DNA of 64,000 nucleotides, from contig CAJTIM010000010.1 of the NCBI GenBank assembly GCA_910576325.1, forward strand, positions 1-64,000, in the 5' to 3' direction. The notes beneath the pieces were generated by a model that saw only the letters and a program-made list of their open reading frames with translations, ran no database searches and was not told where the DNA came from. This document shows positions 26,335 through 34,930 of this stretch, in pieces. Numbering within the stretch: position 1 is the stretch's first letter; each line of letters opens with the position of its first letter. This DNA is from Clostridia bacterium (lineage in GTDB: Bacteria > Bacillota > Clostridia > Lachnospirales > Lachnospiraceae). A program made the position numbers and the translations under genes.

Positions 26335-26904
26335 ATGAATAAATTACACGAACTGACTCTTTTACAGAAACAATATGCAGAGGAACACATCGACACTGTT
26401 TATTCGTTTCTCCGTCATAAAAGTCTTCCTGTGGATGAATATTACGACATTGTGATATTCGGTTACTTATCTGCAGTGCAGGACTTTGACGAAGATCCGA
26501 GGCTGTCCCGTTACAGCTTTACCACCATTGCCTGGAGGAGGATGAACAGCTGCCTGTGCGACCATTACACCTATGAGAACCGACAGAAACGCCGTGCAGT
26601 CACCGTCAGCATCCATTCCGGCACGGAATACGGCCTGACGCTGGATGAAATACTGCCGAAACGTAAAAAAGGAATCCATGAGCAGTCTGCTGACCGGATG
26701 TTTATGCTGGAGATTCTCTCCTGCCTGACAGAAACGGAAAAGCAAATGGTGCTGTTAAAAGCAGACGGGCTTTCCTTCCGTGAAATCGGGGAAATCTTTT
26801 CCCTGTCAGCCAATGGCATCTGCAGCCGCTTCCGGCGCATGAGATCCCGTCTTGCACAGACGATCAGGCCTGATACTTATTACATCACAAAAATGGAGGA
26901 ATAG
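26335..26904 (+). CDS. Sigma-70-like factor
   Basis: This 189-residue protein has a region-2-like part (YYDIVIFGYLSAVQDFDED, then YSFTTIAWRRMNSCL) and a C-terminal HTH (LTETEKQMVLLKADGLSFREIGEIFSLS, given in two pieces in the family as region 4). The ATG at 26335 lies at the right distance from AAAGGAGG. It may transcribe genes of this block. It is the second sigma-like protein here; the other is at 17477. Confidence 0.75.
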   Translation: MNKLHELTLLQKQYAEEHIDTVYSFLRHKSLPVDEYYDIVIFGYLSAVQDFDEDPRLSRYSFTTIAWRRMNSCLCDHYTYENRQKRRAVTVSIHSGTEYGLTLDEILPKRKKGIHEQSADRMFMLEILSCLTETEKQMVLLKADGLSFREIGEIFSLSANGICSRFRRMRSRLAQTIRPDTYYITKMEE

Positions 26905-26907
26905 ACA

Positions 26908-27801
26908 ATGACATATGAAACTTTTAAAAACGAACTGAAACTTTTTCTGGAAGACAGGCTTGGCGGTAATGCCAGTGTTTTCTATCAGCGGGATACCATA
27001 TTGGGGAATCTGACAGATGCTATACATATCCGGACCGGGAAATCCGGTTCACATTATTCTGCAAGCATGGAAACCCTGTATCATCTGGCATCCATAAGCG
27101 ATCTGAGTGTAAAAGAAACCGCAGACATGCTTCTGGAGCTTTTAAAGGGCCTCCCCACAAACGCCCCGCTGAATACCAGCTGCATCATTTACCAGCTGTC
27201 CAACCGGACAAACGTTGACACACTGCTGGAACGGATCCCCCATATCCCCTTTTATGATATGGAAATTACCTTCGCCTGTGTGGTGGAGGATACGGAAAAA
27301 ATCAGAAAGCGCATGTTGATCGACAATGAAATGATGGAGCAGAACCGGCTCTCCCTTCAGCAGCTTTCCGACCTGGCGCACCGGAATACCTTCCGGATGT
27401 TTCCCTGTAAAGCGGAGCTGTTGCAGGATTATTACTGGAAACAGCTTTTATCAGATCCGGATACCACTGGAGAGGAGTTTCTGATGGCTGCAGAGACATA
27501 CCGGTCATGGGAGAATTTCCCCCATACTTACCGGCTTTCTGCCGGTGATTACCGTTTTGGTGGAGTCGCCATCCTGAACAGCGGATATCCGAAATCTCTT
27601 GCCAGGAAGGAAGGATATGACCTGCTTCTCCTCCCCTGCACAGAAGAGGATTTTGTCGTTGCCCCCTAGGTAGCGAACATGGATATCCATGCAACAAAAG
27701 AAATCGTCAGAGAGGCACTACGGGTTGATCCGGATTCCGTCCTGACACAGAATATCTTCTGTTACCGTAAAGACACCGACAGACTGGAAGTGCTGAACTA
27801 A
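26908..27801 (+). pseudogene. DUF5688-like protein interrupted by an in-frame TAG
   Basis: The frame gives 253 residues to a TAG at 27667-27669. The same frame then stays open to a TAA at 27799-27801. It adds 43 residues (starting VANMDIHATKEIVREALRVD, ending DRLEVLN) that look like the usual C-terminus of DUF5688 proteins. The first part includes LLLLPCTEED just before the stop. A nonsense mutation is the simplest reading; amber read-through is possible but other genes here end normally in TAG. The function of the family is unknown. Confidence 0.65.
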
Positions 27802-27816
27802 AGAAAGGAGACGGAA

Positions 27817-28071
27817 ATGCTTACATTTTTTAACAGAAAAACCGATACCACAGCCCCCAAAAAGCAGATCTGCATTACAGGTATCTTGGCCGGCATCCTT
27901 CGACCGGGAATTCCCGCCCTTTATCTGTACCGGGGCGAACTGATCCGCACTTCCACTGTGCAGGCCATTCTGGAAGCTGCACCGGATCATGTACGGTTTG
28001 AGACTTTAAATACCATCTACACCATCGCATTCGACAAACTGCCTGACCAGGCAGCAAAGTCAGCTGCGTGA
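27817..28071 (+). CDS. Uncharacterised small protein
   Basis: The 84-residue protein starts at ATG 27817 behind GAAAGGAG. It is basic at the start and has beta-like text (ALYLYRGELIRTSTV; YTIAFDKLP), resembling a small SH3-like or regulator fold. No motif allows a function call. Confidence 0.55.
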   Translation: MLTFFNRKTDTTAPKKQICITGILAGILRPGIPALYLYRGELIRTSTVQAILEAAPDHVRFETLNTIYTIAFDKLPDQAAKSAA

Positions 28072-28132
28072 ACCATCATACCGGGGACTGTCTGCACTGC
28101 AGCAGTCCCTCTTCAAAAAGAAAGGCGCTGCC

Positions 28133-28654
28133 ATGACGGAAGAAAAACAAAAAGAGGCGGAACAGCTCCATAAAGAACTGGAGCGGCTGGTCCTCAAATT
28201 AAAACATAACCGGGAAAAGGTTCCGTTAGATGTTTTAAAGACCAAATATGCGGCAGGATACACGGCGCTCAGTCAGAAAATCTGCAGGGCGGCCTCCGAT
28301 TATGCCAAAATGGTCACACTTGACGGAATCCGGATCTATCCGGAATTTGCAGAGGAAGGAATTGCCCTGGTCAATGATACCATTGCCCAATCCGGTATCT
28401 TAAAGGAGCTTTCCAGATCCCTGTTCCGACAGCTGGATATGGCCCTGTATGATTCCCTTCTGCAGGGATTTCGGGAGAAACTTATTCAGGAACTGCAGGT
28501 ATTTTATGATAAATACACCGTGCTGCAGGCAGATTTTGACCATCCGGAGGATCCTCCCCGGAAGATCTGCCTTGCAAATAACTGCTTCTGGCAGGACGGA
28601 CAGTGGATCCCTGTGGAAACACTGCACAAAGAACCGACACAGAAAGCTGTCTGA
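28133..28654 (+). CDS. Uncharacterised helical protein
   Basis: This 173-residue protein begins with a charged coiled-coil-like stretch (residues 1-35) and is mostly helical after that. The ATG has GAAAGGCG upstream. It sits in a run of small genes of unknown function that ends at 30587. Confidence 0.55.
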   Translation: MTEEKQKEAEQLHKELERLVLKLKHNREKVPLDVLKTKYAAGYTALSQKICRAASDYAKMVTLDGIRIYPEFAEEGIALVNDTIAQSGILKELSRSLFRQLDMALYDSLLQGFREKLIQELQVFYDKYTVLQADFDHPEDPPRKICLANNCFWQDGQWIPVETLHKEPTQKAV

Positions 28655-28683
28655 CGGCTGAAAAGAAAAGGAGCGAACAGAAT

Positions 28684-29277
28684 ATGGATATAAAAAGAAT
28701 ATTACACAGGCAATCACACACCTTTACCCTTACGGAAACTGAGCTGGAGCAGGCGTACCGGATCATGGAAAAACGTTATCTGGAAGAGGATTTCGTCAAC
28801 ACCATGGCCGATACGCTCCACGAGCCGGAATCACGGTTCCACTGCGGGCACTTAAATGAATTTCCGGAGATCCTGAACTGGCTGTGTACCTGTTTTGACC
28901 ATTTTTTTGATGCAAATATGAGCCACAATGACATCCTGAGACTTACCCTGAACCATTTGAACCATGTTTCGCTGGAACCACAGTTTTTTCTGGATCTATC
29001 CAGGGCTGTCCCGGTAGACTGCATGGGAGTGGAAAAGGAGTTGTCAGACTGCGAACAGAACTGCAGTGTATACCATTACTGCAATCATTCTGCTGAAGCG
29101 AGGGATAGAAGCGCCCGGTGGGAAATACTGGCTTCCCTCATTTCCATGCACAGAAATAAAAACTGCATCTGCAGTAAGGGGAATGGTTCCAGAGAATGCC
29201 CTGCGGCAAAATACTTAAAGGGCACATGGGATATCAACGAATTCTTCCACGTGGAAGACTGGGAGGCGGTAGTGTAA
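28684..29277 (+). CDS. Uncharacterised Cys-rich protein
   Basis: The product is 197 residues and starts at ATG 28684 (AGGAGCG upstream). The C-terminal half contains many cysteines (CEQNCSVYHYC; NKNCICSK; RECPAAKY), so a metal site is likely. Its stop lies one base before the next start, so the two genes are translationally coupled. Confidence 0.6.
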   Translation: MDIKRILHRQSHTFTLTETELEQAYRIMEKRYLEEDFVNTMADTLHEPESRFHCGHLNEFPEILNWLCTCFDHFFDANMSHNDILRLTLNHLNHVSLEPQFFLDLSRAVPVDCMGVEKELSDCEQNCSVYHYCNHSAEARDRSARWEILASLISMHRNKNCICSKGNGSRECPAAKYLKGTWDINEFFHVEDWEAVV

Positions 29278-29278
29278 A

Positions 29279-29833
29279 ATGGCTCTTTATAAAAAGCTGG
29301 ATCTGTGGTCCATATCGGATGGACTGGACAAAATGATGGACTACTGCTACAACGGGAACGAAAAGGAAAGCCCCTACTGGGATCATTACTGTGACCAGAT
29401 CAATGAATTATGCAATATGGCATCTGACCTGTATATAGAGCTGCAGGATGTAAAAAGCAGACTCTGGTATCAGATGCCCGCCAAAAAAATCGCTTTCTGC
29501 AATGAGGATGACTGCAGCCAGACAGCGACAGCGTGGTTCAATACAGCGGCGGCAATGCTGTACGATACGGATATGGCGGAGCTTCTGGAACATGAGAACA
29601 TCTACTGCGCAGATGAATGGGCGGAAAAGCAGAAACGTATCTTAGCCCTGAACAGGCTGACCAAACAGCAGCAGATGCTCCTGTACACGGAAGTCACCGG
29701 CTTCATTACACGGTATCTGGAGCTGTCCGCAGCGTTTGACACCATAGAGGCCGTAATCAGCGAACTGGATTACCATCAGTCCGCCATGAGAGGAAACGGG
29801 GGCGTCACTCTCCCGCAGTCAGCATATGTTTAG
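29279..29833 (+). CDS. Uncharacterised protein
   Basis: The 184-residue helical protein begins directly after the previous stop (TAA A ATG). It has no membrane helix or known motif. Close packing with the neighbours suggests a shared operon. Confidence 0.6.
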   Translation: MALYKKLDLWSISDGLDKMMDYCYNGNEKESPYWDHYCDQINELCNMASDLYIELQDVKSRLWYQMPAKKIAFCNEDDCSQTATAWFNTAAAMLYDTDMAELLEHENIYCADEWAEKQKRILALNRLTKQQQMLLYTEVTGFITRYLELSAAFDTIEAVISELDYHQSAMRGNGGVTLPQSAYV

Positions 29834-29883
29834 GACAATGCGCAAAAATGTAAAACTTACAAATAAACAAGAAGGAGGCTTTT

Positions 29884-30587
29884 ATGTATATCACTGCATC
29901 AACTTACGGGGGCGTTGACTGGCACGACTCCCGCACCATATATGAACAGTTAAAAAGCAACGGCTCTTACAATATCGGGAAAGAAGTGGTTCCGGAAGTG
30001 ATTGCCGATGATATCGCCAGGGATTTCCCCTATATGGAGAACATCCGGAAAAAGATCCTGCAGGCTCTCTCCGAAAAAAACTGTTTCCGGTTTGCAATCA
30101 AGACGGAGGAGACAGACAGTGAAGGAAAAATAACCTATAAGGACTGCGAATCCTGCGAAATGGACGGACAGACATATCTGGAGCAGGAAGCTGTCTTTGA
30201 TGGCAGCAAGCTGACGTTTAGCCGGGATTACGCTTTCGGACAGGTTTCCTACATTACATCCTATTATGTTGAGGATATCCCGGATGACCAGATCGGCTAT
30301 ATCGTAACGGAAGATTTCCTCGCTCCAGTCAAGGGTGTTCCTCTGGTACAAAGACTGTATCACGACATCTTTAACAATCTGGATGCCGCACAGAACTATG
30401 CCGAAAGTCTCAAGCTGCATGAACTCCAATACCCGGAATCTATTGTGACTTTTCTCATATGCAACAGGCAGAAAACGTCCTTGTAGCCGTGGTATCAGAG
30501 AGAAATGGAAGCCATAAGTCTGATGGAGAAAACCGGACAGACATATCTGGACGAGAGTTTTTGCATTTTTACGAAAACTCATATTGA
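29884..30587 (+). pseudogene. Uncharacterised protein with a probable -1 frameshift
   Basis: From ATG 29884 (AGAAGGAGG upstream) the frame runs 200 residues to a TAG at 30484-30486, but its last dozen residues look unnatural. In the -1 frame, from the T-run at 30450-30453, the text SHMQQAENVLVAVVSERNG continues to a TGA at 30585-30587 and reads like a proper end. One lost T would explain this. As at 18801, the suspected change is a one-base deletion in a homopolymer, so a sequencing error must be considered. Confidence 0.6.
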
Positions 30588-30638
30588 GAACCTGAAAAAA
30601 TTACCCACAAGGGAAAATGTGGCTTGTTAGAAACAACT

Positions 30639-30666
30639 GGGAGATGCAGTAGATGCTGTATCTCCC
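30639..30666. terminator. Bidirectional-looking terminator
   Basis: GGGAGAT.CAG pairs with CTG.ATCTCCC around a six-base loop, between the converging genes at 30587 and 30680. Confidence 0.7.
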
Positions 30667-30679
30667 CTTCTAATTTACA

Positions 30680-31594
30680 TTATTTTACAAATAGATTACT
30701 GGCCGCAAGCGTCCGCATCTGCCCTATCACATCATCATAAGGTACCGTATCTTCCGCAAAATAGTCTGTAATGGACTGATAATCCTCCCTGTAAAAAGAA
30801 TTATCGCAAAATTCAAGAATAACTGCCGGTACATCAACTGTCTCATCCGCTGACGGACATATCCGCATCTTTGAACGGTGTTCCCGCACTTCCCGTACTA
30901 GCACAGCAAATCCATCATTAACTTCTATCAGAGGAGTCAGCTTGTAAATATCATACAGATGGCGGGAATAGCGTTTTGACTTTCCCTGAAGATAATAGTC
31001 GCACAGGGCAAAGACTTTATCTATATAGGTCCGTTCCAAAGACTGAAGGTTCATGGAAAACCTTCCAAGAGAAAACTGTTCCGCCAGATCCGTCCTCCCT
31101 CTGCCTTCCAGATAATCTCCAATATAATTGCGGATTTCAACAGTCTGTGTGGGAAAAGAGTAAGAACCCAGGGCAGTCTCCAACTTTACATACTGTGGCA
31201 GCCTGTCATCCTGAAGGCCAAACACGGATTCATAAGAAAACAGGTAGGCATTATAATCCCTGTCGCTCTGGGTTTCTTCCCAGTTAGCAACCGGCATACC
31301 CAGTTCCTCACTGATCCCCTTCAAAACAACATTTTTCAACTTCTTTCTCCTGCTCTCCCCAATATGTTCCTTAAATGTAATATCTATATCTTCAGAAAAA
31401 CGGTCTATCACATGGAAGCCTTTTGACAGGGACGTACCTCCCTTGAACACACACTCAGCCAACTGTTCTGAAAGCAGTTTCAGAATCAGTGTCACATAAT
31501 AATCTTTTTCCACTACGGCCGGTGTCCTCCCGTTGCCGTCAGCAGCCTGCTCAACCATATCCTTGAATGTTTCCCTATCCCTGTGCAGATACAT
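30680..31594 (-). CDS. abiEii: AbiEii-like nucleotidyltransferase toxin
   Basis: The 304-residue protein belongs to the AbiEii/AbiGii toxin family. It shows KGGTSLSKGFHVIDRFSEDI: the GG-S motif followed by the metal-binding Asp pair in EDIDITF. AbiE toxins are nucleotidyltransferases that stop growth during phage infection. The start overlaps the antitoxin gene by 20 bases, the usual antitoxin-first order. The pair would also help keep the element in the cell. Confidence 0.9.
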   Translation of the reverse strand: MYLHRDRETFKDMVEQAADGNGRTPAVVEKDYYVTLILKLLSEQLAECVFKGGTSLSKGFHVIDRFSEDIDITFKEHIGESRRKKLKNVVLKGISEELGMPVANWEETQSDRDYNAYLFSYESVFGLQDDRLPQYVKLETALGSYSFPTQTVEIRNYIGDYLEGRGRTDLAEQFSLGRFSMNLQSLERTYIDKVFALCDYYLQGKSKRYSRHLYDIYKLTPLIEVNDGFAVLVREVREHRSKMRICPSADETVDVPAVILEFCDNSFYREDYQSITDYFAEDTVPYDDVIGQMRTLAASNLFVK

Positions 31595-32204
31595 ACTCTA
31601 CCCCCGTCTCATAAATCGCCTTGTATATTTTCAGCGGATAACTTGCAAGAAACCTGTCTACTGCTGATTTTGTAACGGCGTGCTCCCTGGCATAACCGGT
31701 AAGAATCCGCCCGCAGACCTCCGGTTCCTCCTCTGCACACTTCTCCAAATCCTTCAGGCAGTCCAGAAACTGCAGGACAGCCACATTTTCATCCGTAACC
31801 TCCACAACAGGGCGTCTCAGGATGTACTTCCGGTTTTTTATGGTTAATTTCCGAATCTGCGCCGGTGCAAAATTACTGGTGATTTCTTCCGTAAGCGGCA
31901 CCTGGGTAGACAACCCCATACGGTTTGCCAGGGTATATCCCGAATAGTACCCTACCCTTTTTCCCCTGCGCCTCACATATTTATGGAGCGCCACCGTATC
32001 CGCCGTCAAAGCCATCTGTTCCCCCAAAATATCTGTTCTGGGGAAATAGTAGATTCCTGCCTCAAACCTGCACAGGATGCCGTCATCCGTAAGCCGCTTT
32101 AAGTGATACCGGAGGTTTTCTTCCGATAGTCCGGGAATGGAAATATCCCCGGAAAAGATTGGTTCCCCCAGTTCGTAATTTCCTTTCAAATATTCATACA
32201 GCAT
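31575..32204 (-). CDS. abiEi: AbiEi-like antitoxin (DUF6088 type)
   Basis: This 209-residue protein has an N-terminal winged helix (LSEENLRYHLKRLTDDGIL) and a larger C-terminal domain, as in AbiEi antitoxins, which repress their own operon. I use ATG 32204, with GTAGGTG upstream, rather than a GTG at 32213. The text is close to what is called DUF6088. Confidence 0.85.
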   Translation of the reverse strand: MLYEYLKGNYELGEPIFSGDISIPGLSEENLRYHLKRLTDDGILCRFEAGIYYFPRTDILGEQMALTADTVALHKYVRRRGKRVGYYSGYTLANRMGLSTQVPLTEEITSNFAPAQIRKLTIKNRKYILRRPVVEVTDENVAVLQFLDCLKDLEKCAEEEPEVCGRILTGYAREHAVTKSAVDRFLASYPLKIYKAIYETGVEYVSAQG

Positions 32205-32226
32205 GACGTTCACCTACTTTCAATTT

Positions 32227-32280
32227 GTAAATTAGTTATTTACTTATCGTTAGTATATCCAAAAATCAAACTTTAGTCAA
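32227..32280 (-). promoter_or_regulatory. abiE promoter and operator
   Basis: On the minus strand TTGACT (32275-32280) is followed after 17 bases by TATACT (32252-32257). Just downstream GTAAAT and ATTTAC (32227-32232, 32238-32243) form an inverted repeat, a fitting site for self-repression by AbiEi. Confidence 0.7.
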
Positions 32281-32387
32281 CAGAAAGAAGCGGGAGTTTT
32301 TGCGTTTTTTTCCTATTACATATTCTGCGCATAATTCTACTGTAATAATATATGAGTAAAGAAATTTCTCAAGCTCCCTGTTTATGC

Positions 32388-32435
32388 TATATATAGTATG
32401 TTTGATTTGACCGATACTATATATTGTGTTATAAT
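32388..32435 (+). promoter_or_regulatory. ligA promoter with the same spacer as the ssb promoter
   Basis: TTGACC (32407-32412), 17 bases, TATAAT (32430-32435). The spacer contains TATATATTGTGTT (32418), and a related TATATATAGTATGTT lies 30 bases upstream (32388), mirroring the ssb promoter. Confidence 0.7.
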
Positions 32436-32441
32436 AATTTT

Positions 32442-32547
32442 GTTATTGAATTTGTGCGATTCCAAAACGGAAGGACACACGCTGTTTAAGTTTGTACGAA
32501 GTCAGAAAGTATAAAGTGCAGGTCACTTTACGCCTTCTGGCTTTTTT
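32442..32547 (+). ncRNA. Leader RNA or small RNA upstream of ligA
   Basis: The predicted transcript of about 105 bases ends in a nested hairpin (CAGAA at 32503 with TTCTG at 32535; TAAAGTG with CACTTTA inside) and a T-run. The blocks GTGC, TTCC/GGAA, CACACG.TGTTTAAG and GAAGTCAGAA match the ssb leader. Confidence 0.6.
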
Positions 32548-32596
32548 ATGTCTGGAAATGCAATAATACAGGCTTCATACAGCATATCTGTACGTA

Positions 32597-32645
32597 GGCA
32601 GGAATGACTACGGCGATCAGCCCGTTATCATCTCCTGCCTTTTTC
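32597..32645 (+). terminator. Second hairpin with T-run before ligA
   Basis: GGCAGGA (32597-32603) pairs with TCCTGCC (32633-32639), followed by TTTTTC. With the hairpin at 32503 there are two terminators in one leader, which suggests regulated read-through into ligA or a promoter closer to the gene that I did not find. Confidence 0.6.
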
Positions 32646-32719
32646 GTTTTTGAAAGGAGGGCAGCACAGACAATCCACAGATTCACTGACAATATAAAAG
32701 AAGAAAAGAGGTAAAAAGA

Positions 32720-34747
32720 ATGTCACAAGCAACAGAACGTATCCATGAGCTGGTAGACAGGCTCAACCGCTACCGCCAGGAATACTACAACGAAAGTGCC
32801 CCCAGTGTATCCGATGCCGTCTACGACCATCTCTATGACGAACTGGTACGCCTGGAGGCAGAGACCGGAATCATTTTAAGCAGCTCTCCCACCCAGACGG
32901 TAGGATACCAGGTGGTGAGCAGCCTGCCCACTGTAAAGCATGATATCCCCCTGCTTTCCCTTGACAAGACAAAATCCCTCCGCGAGGTGATTTCCTTTCT
33001 GAAGGGGAAGCCAGCACTTTTGATGTTAAAGCTGGACGGACTTACCGTTAAGCTGGTCTATGAGGGAGGAAAACTGACAGAGGCATCTACCAGAGGAGAC
33101 GGTGATACAGGTGAGGTTATCACACACAATGTTGCCGCCTTCTGCAATGTGCCCATGACCATCCCCTACCAGGGACATCTCGAAGTCTCCGGAGAAGGAT
33201 TTATCCACAAAAGCAGCTTTGAACGTCTAAAAAACACGCTGGTCAGCAGTGACGGCCGGCCTTACCGGAATGCCCGCAACCTCGCTTCCGGTTCCATCCG
33301 CAGTCTGGATGCTGCAGCCTGCAAAGAACGGGAGATCAGTTTTTTTGCCTTTCATGTCCTGAAAGGACTGGACGAATTTCCTGATCTGCAGAACAGCCGC
33401 GATGGAAAGCTCACTTTCCTTATGGAATATGGGTTTGGCATCTGCCCCTTCCAAATACTGGATAAAACTGTCTCAGAGGAAACTCTTCAAAGAGACATCA
33501 AATCCATGCAGGCACTTGCAGAGCATTACGACATACCGATTGACGGCATGGTTATCCGCTTTGAGGATCTCGCCTATTCGGAAAGCCTGGGCAGAACCGG
33601 ACATCATTACAACGACGGTATTGCTTTCAAATTCGAGGATGACACCTATGAGACAATATTCCGCTCCATTGAATGGCAGACAGGGCGCAGCGGCGAGATT
33701 TCACCGGTTGCAGTATTTGACACCGTGGAAATCGACGGCTGCGAAGTATCGAGGGCAAGCCTCCATAACCTGACTTTTATCAAAAACCTGGAACTGTATC
33801 CCGGATGCCGTATTCTGGTTTCCAAACGCAATATGATCATTCCCCATGTGGAGGAAAATCTGGACCGTGGAAACTGTCAGGATATGATACCGCAGACCTG
33901 TCCCTGCTGTGGAGAGCCTACGCGTATCTATTCCAGAGCCGGTGACAAAGGACGCATGGTGGAGACACTTCACTGTGACAATCCTGAATGTGGCAGCCGC
34001 ATCCTGCAGCGCTTCGTCCACTTCGCGGAAAAGAAAGCCATGAATATCAAAGGGCTTTCGGAAGCGACACTGGAGCAGCTTATCCGGATCGGCGCTTTAA
34101 AAAGCTATCAGGATCTGTATCACCTTGACCGTTATCAGGAGGAGATTACCGCACTGGAGGGATTCGGAAAAAAATCCTATGAGAACCTGATTGCCTCTAT
34201 CAATGAGAGCCGCAACACCACTTTCGTGCGCTTTCTTGTGGCAATGGATATTCCCCTGATCGGCAGGACTGCCAGCAAGATACTGGACGGACATTTCCAC
34301 GGCAGCCTGCGGGAACTGAGACTGGCCGCACTGGACCGCTTTGATTTTACCTGTCTGGAAGGGATCGGCGACATTATGAGCAGCAACCTCCATGAATGGT
34401 TCCGCAACCCGGACCATCTTCAGTTATGGGGCAGCTTACAGAAAGAATTACACTTTGAAAATGGTATGGATGCACAGGCATCCGGAGAGGAGAACACTAT
34501 GAACGAAACAACAAACAGCAAATTTGCAGGATGCACCATCGTAGCAACAGGGAAACTTGAGAATTTTACCCGTGACGGCATCAATGCCAAAATCATCAGC
34601 CTCGGCGCCACACCCGGCAGCTCCGTCACCAAAAAGACAGATTACCTGATCTGCGGGGAAAAAGCCGGAAGCAAGCTGACAAAGGCACAGCAGCTCGGCA
34701 TCAAGATACTGACAGAGCAGGAATTTTTGGAAATGCTGTCCGCATAA
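32720..34747 (+). CDS. ligA: NAD-dependent DNA ligase
   Basis: The 675-residue protein has the full LigA layout: an N-terminal NMN-binding part, adenylation motif KLDG with Lys104, an OB fold, a four-Cys zinc finger (CPCCGEP and HCDNPECG), HhH repeats and a C-terminal BRCT domain (about 600-675, with GEKAGSKLTKA). It seals nicks in DNA using NAD. As the host has its own copy, this one probably serves replication or repair of the element. Its leader matches that of ssb. The start follows AAAGAGG. Confidence 0.93.
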   Translation: MSQATERIHELVDRLNRYRQEYYNESAPSVSDAVYDHLYDELVRLEAETGIILSSSPTQTVGYQVVSSLPTVKHDIPLLSLDKTKSLREVISFLKGKPALLMLKLDGLTVKLVYEGGKLTEASTRGDGDTGEVITHNVAAFCNVPMTIPYQGHLEVSGEGFIHKSSFERLKNTLVSSDGRPYRNARNLASGSIRSLDAAACKEREISFFAFHVLKGLDEFPDLQNSRDGKLTFLMEYGFGICPFQILDKTVSEETLQRDIKSMQALAEHYDIPIDGMVIRFEDLAYSESLGRTGHHYNDGIAFKFEDDTYETIFRSIEWQTGRSGEISPVAVFDTVEIDGCEVSRASLHNLTFIKNLELYPGCRILVSKRNMIIPHVEENLDRGNCQDMIPQTCPCCGEPTRIYSRAGDKGRMVETLHCDNPECGSRILQRFVHFAEKKAMNIKGLSEATLEQLIRIGALKSYQDLYHLDRYQEEITALEGFGKKSYENLIASINESRNTTFVRFLVAMDIPLIGRTASKILDGHFHGSLRELRLAALDRFDFTCLEGIGDIMSSNLHEWFRNPDHLQLWGSLQKELHFENGMDAQASGEENTMNETTNSKFAGCTIVATGKLENFTRDGINAKIISLGATPGSSVTKKTDYLICGEKAGSKLTKAQQLGIKILTEQEFLEMLSA

Positions 34748-34771
34748 ATTTCCTTATTGCCATGAATTACG

Positions 34772-34801
34772 AAAAAGCTGTCTGAAAATGGCAGCTTTTT
34801 T
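34772..34801 (+). terminator. Terminator after ligA
   Basis: AAAAAGCTG pairs with CAGCTTTTT, followed by a further T. Confidence 0.85.
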
Positions 34802-34880
34802 CAAGTATCTGGGCAGTGGCAGGATACTTATTCCATATACGACTTATGTTCGCAGTCCGCATAACAATTACAAATCGCAA

Positions 34881-34909
34881 CTGACAAAATGGCTGAATTA
34901 TGCTATAAT
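34881..34909 (+). promoter_or_regulatory. Promoter of the Rpn-type nuclease gene
   Basis: CTGACA (34881-34886), 17 bases, TATAAT (34904-34909), about 20 bases before the chosen ATG. Confidence 0.7.
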
Positions 34910-34930
34910 TTGAGAAAGAGAGGTACATTT

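Noticed and set aside
27667-30486. General recoding of TAG in this element
   Set aside because: Several sound genes end in TAG next to the ribosome site of the next gene (for example 22673 and 26904). The case at 30484 is better explained by a frameshift.
32548-32719. Riboswitch before ligA
   Set aside because: The second hairpin is a plain terminator and I see no known aptamer core.
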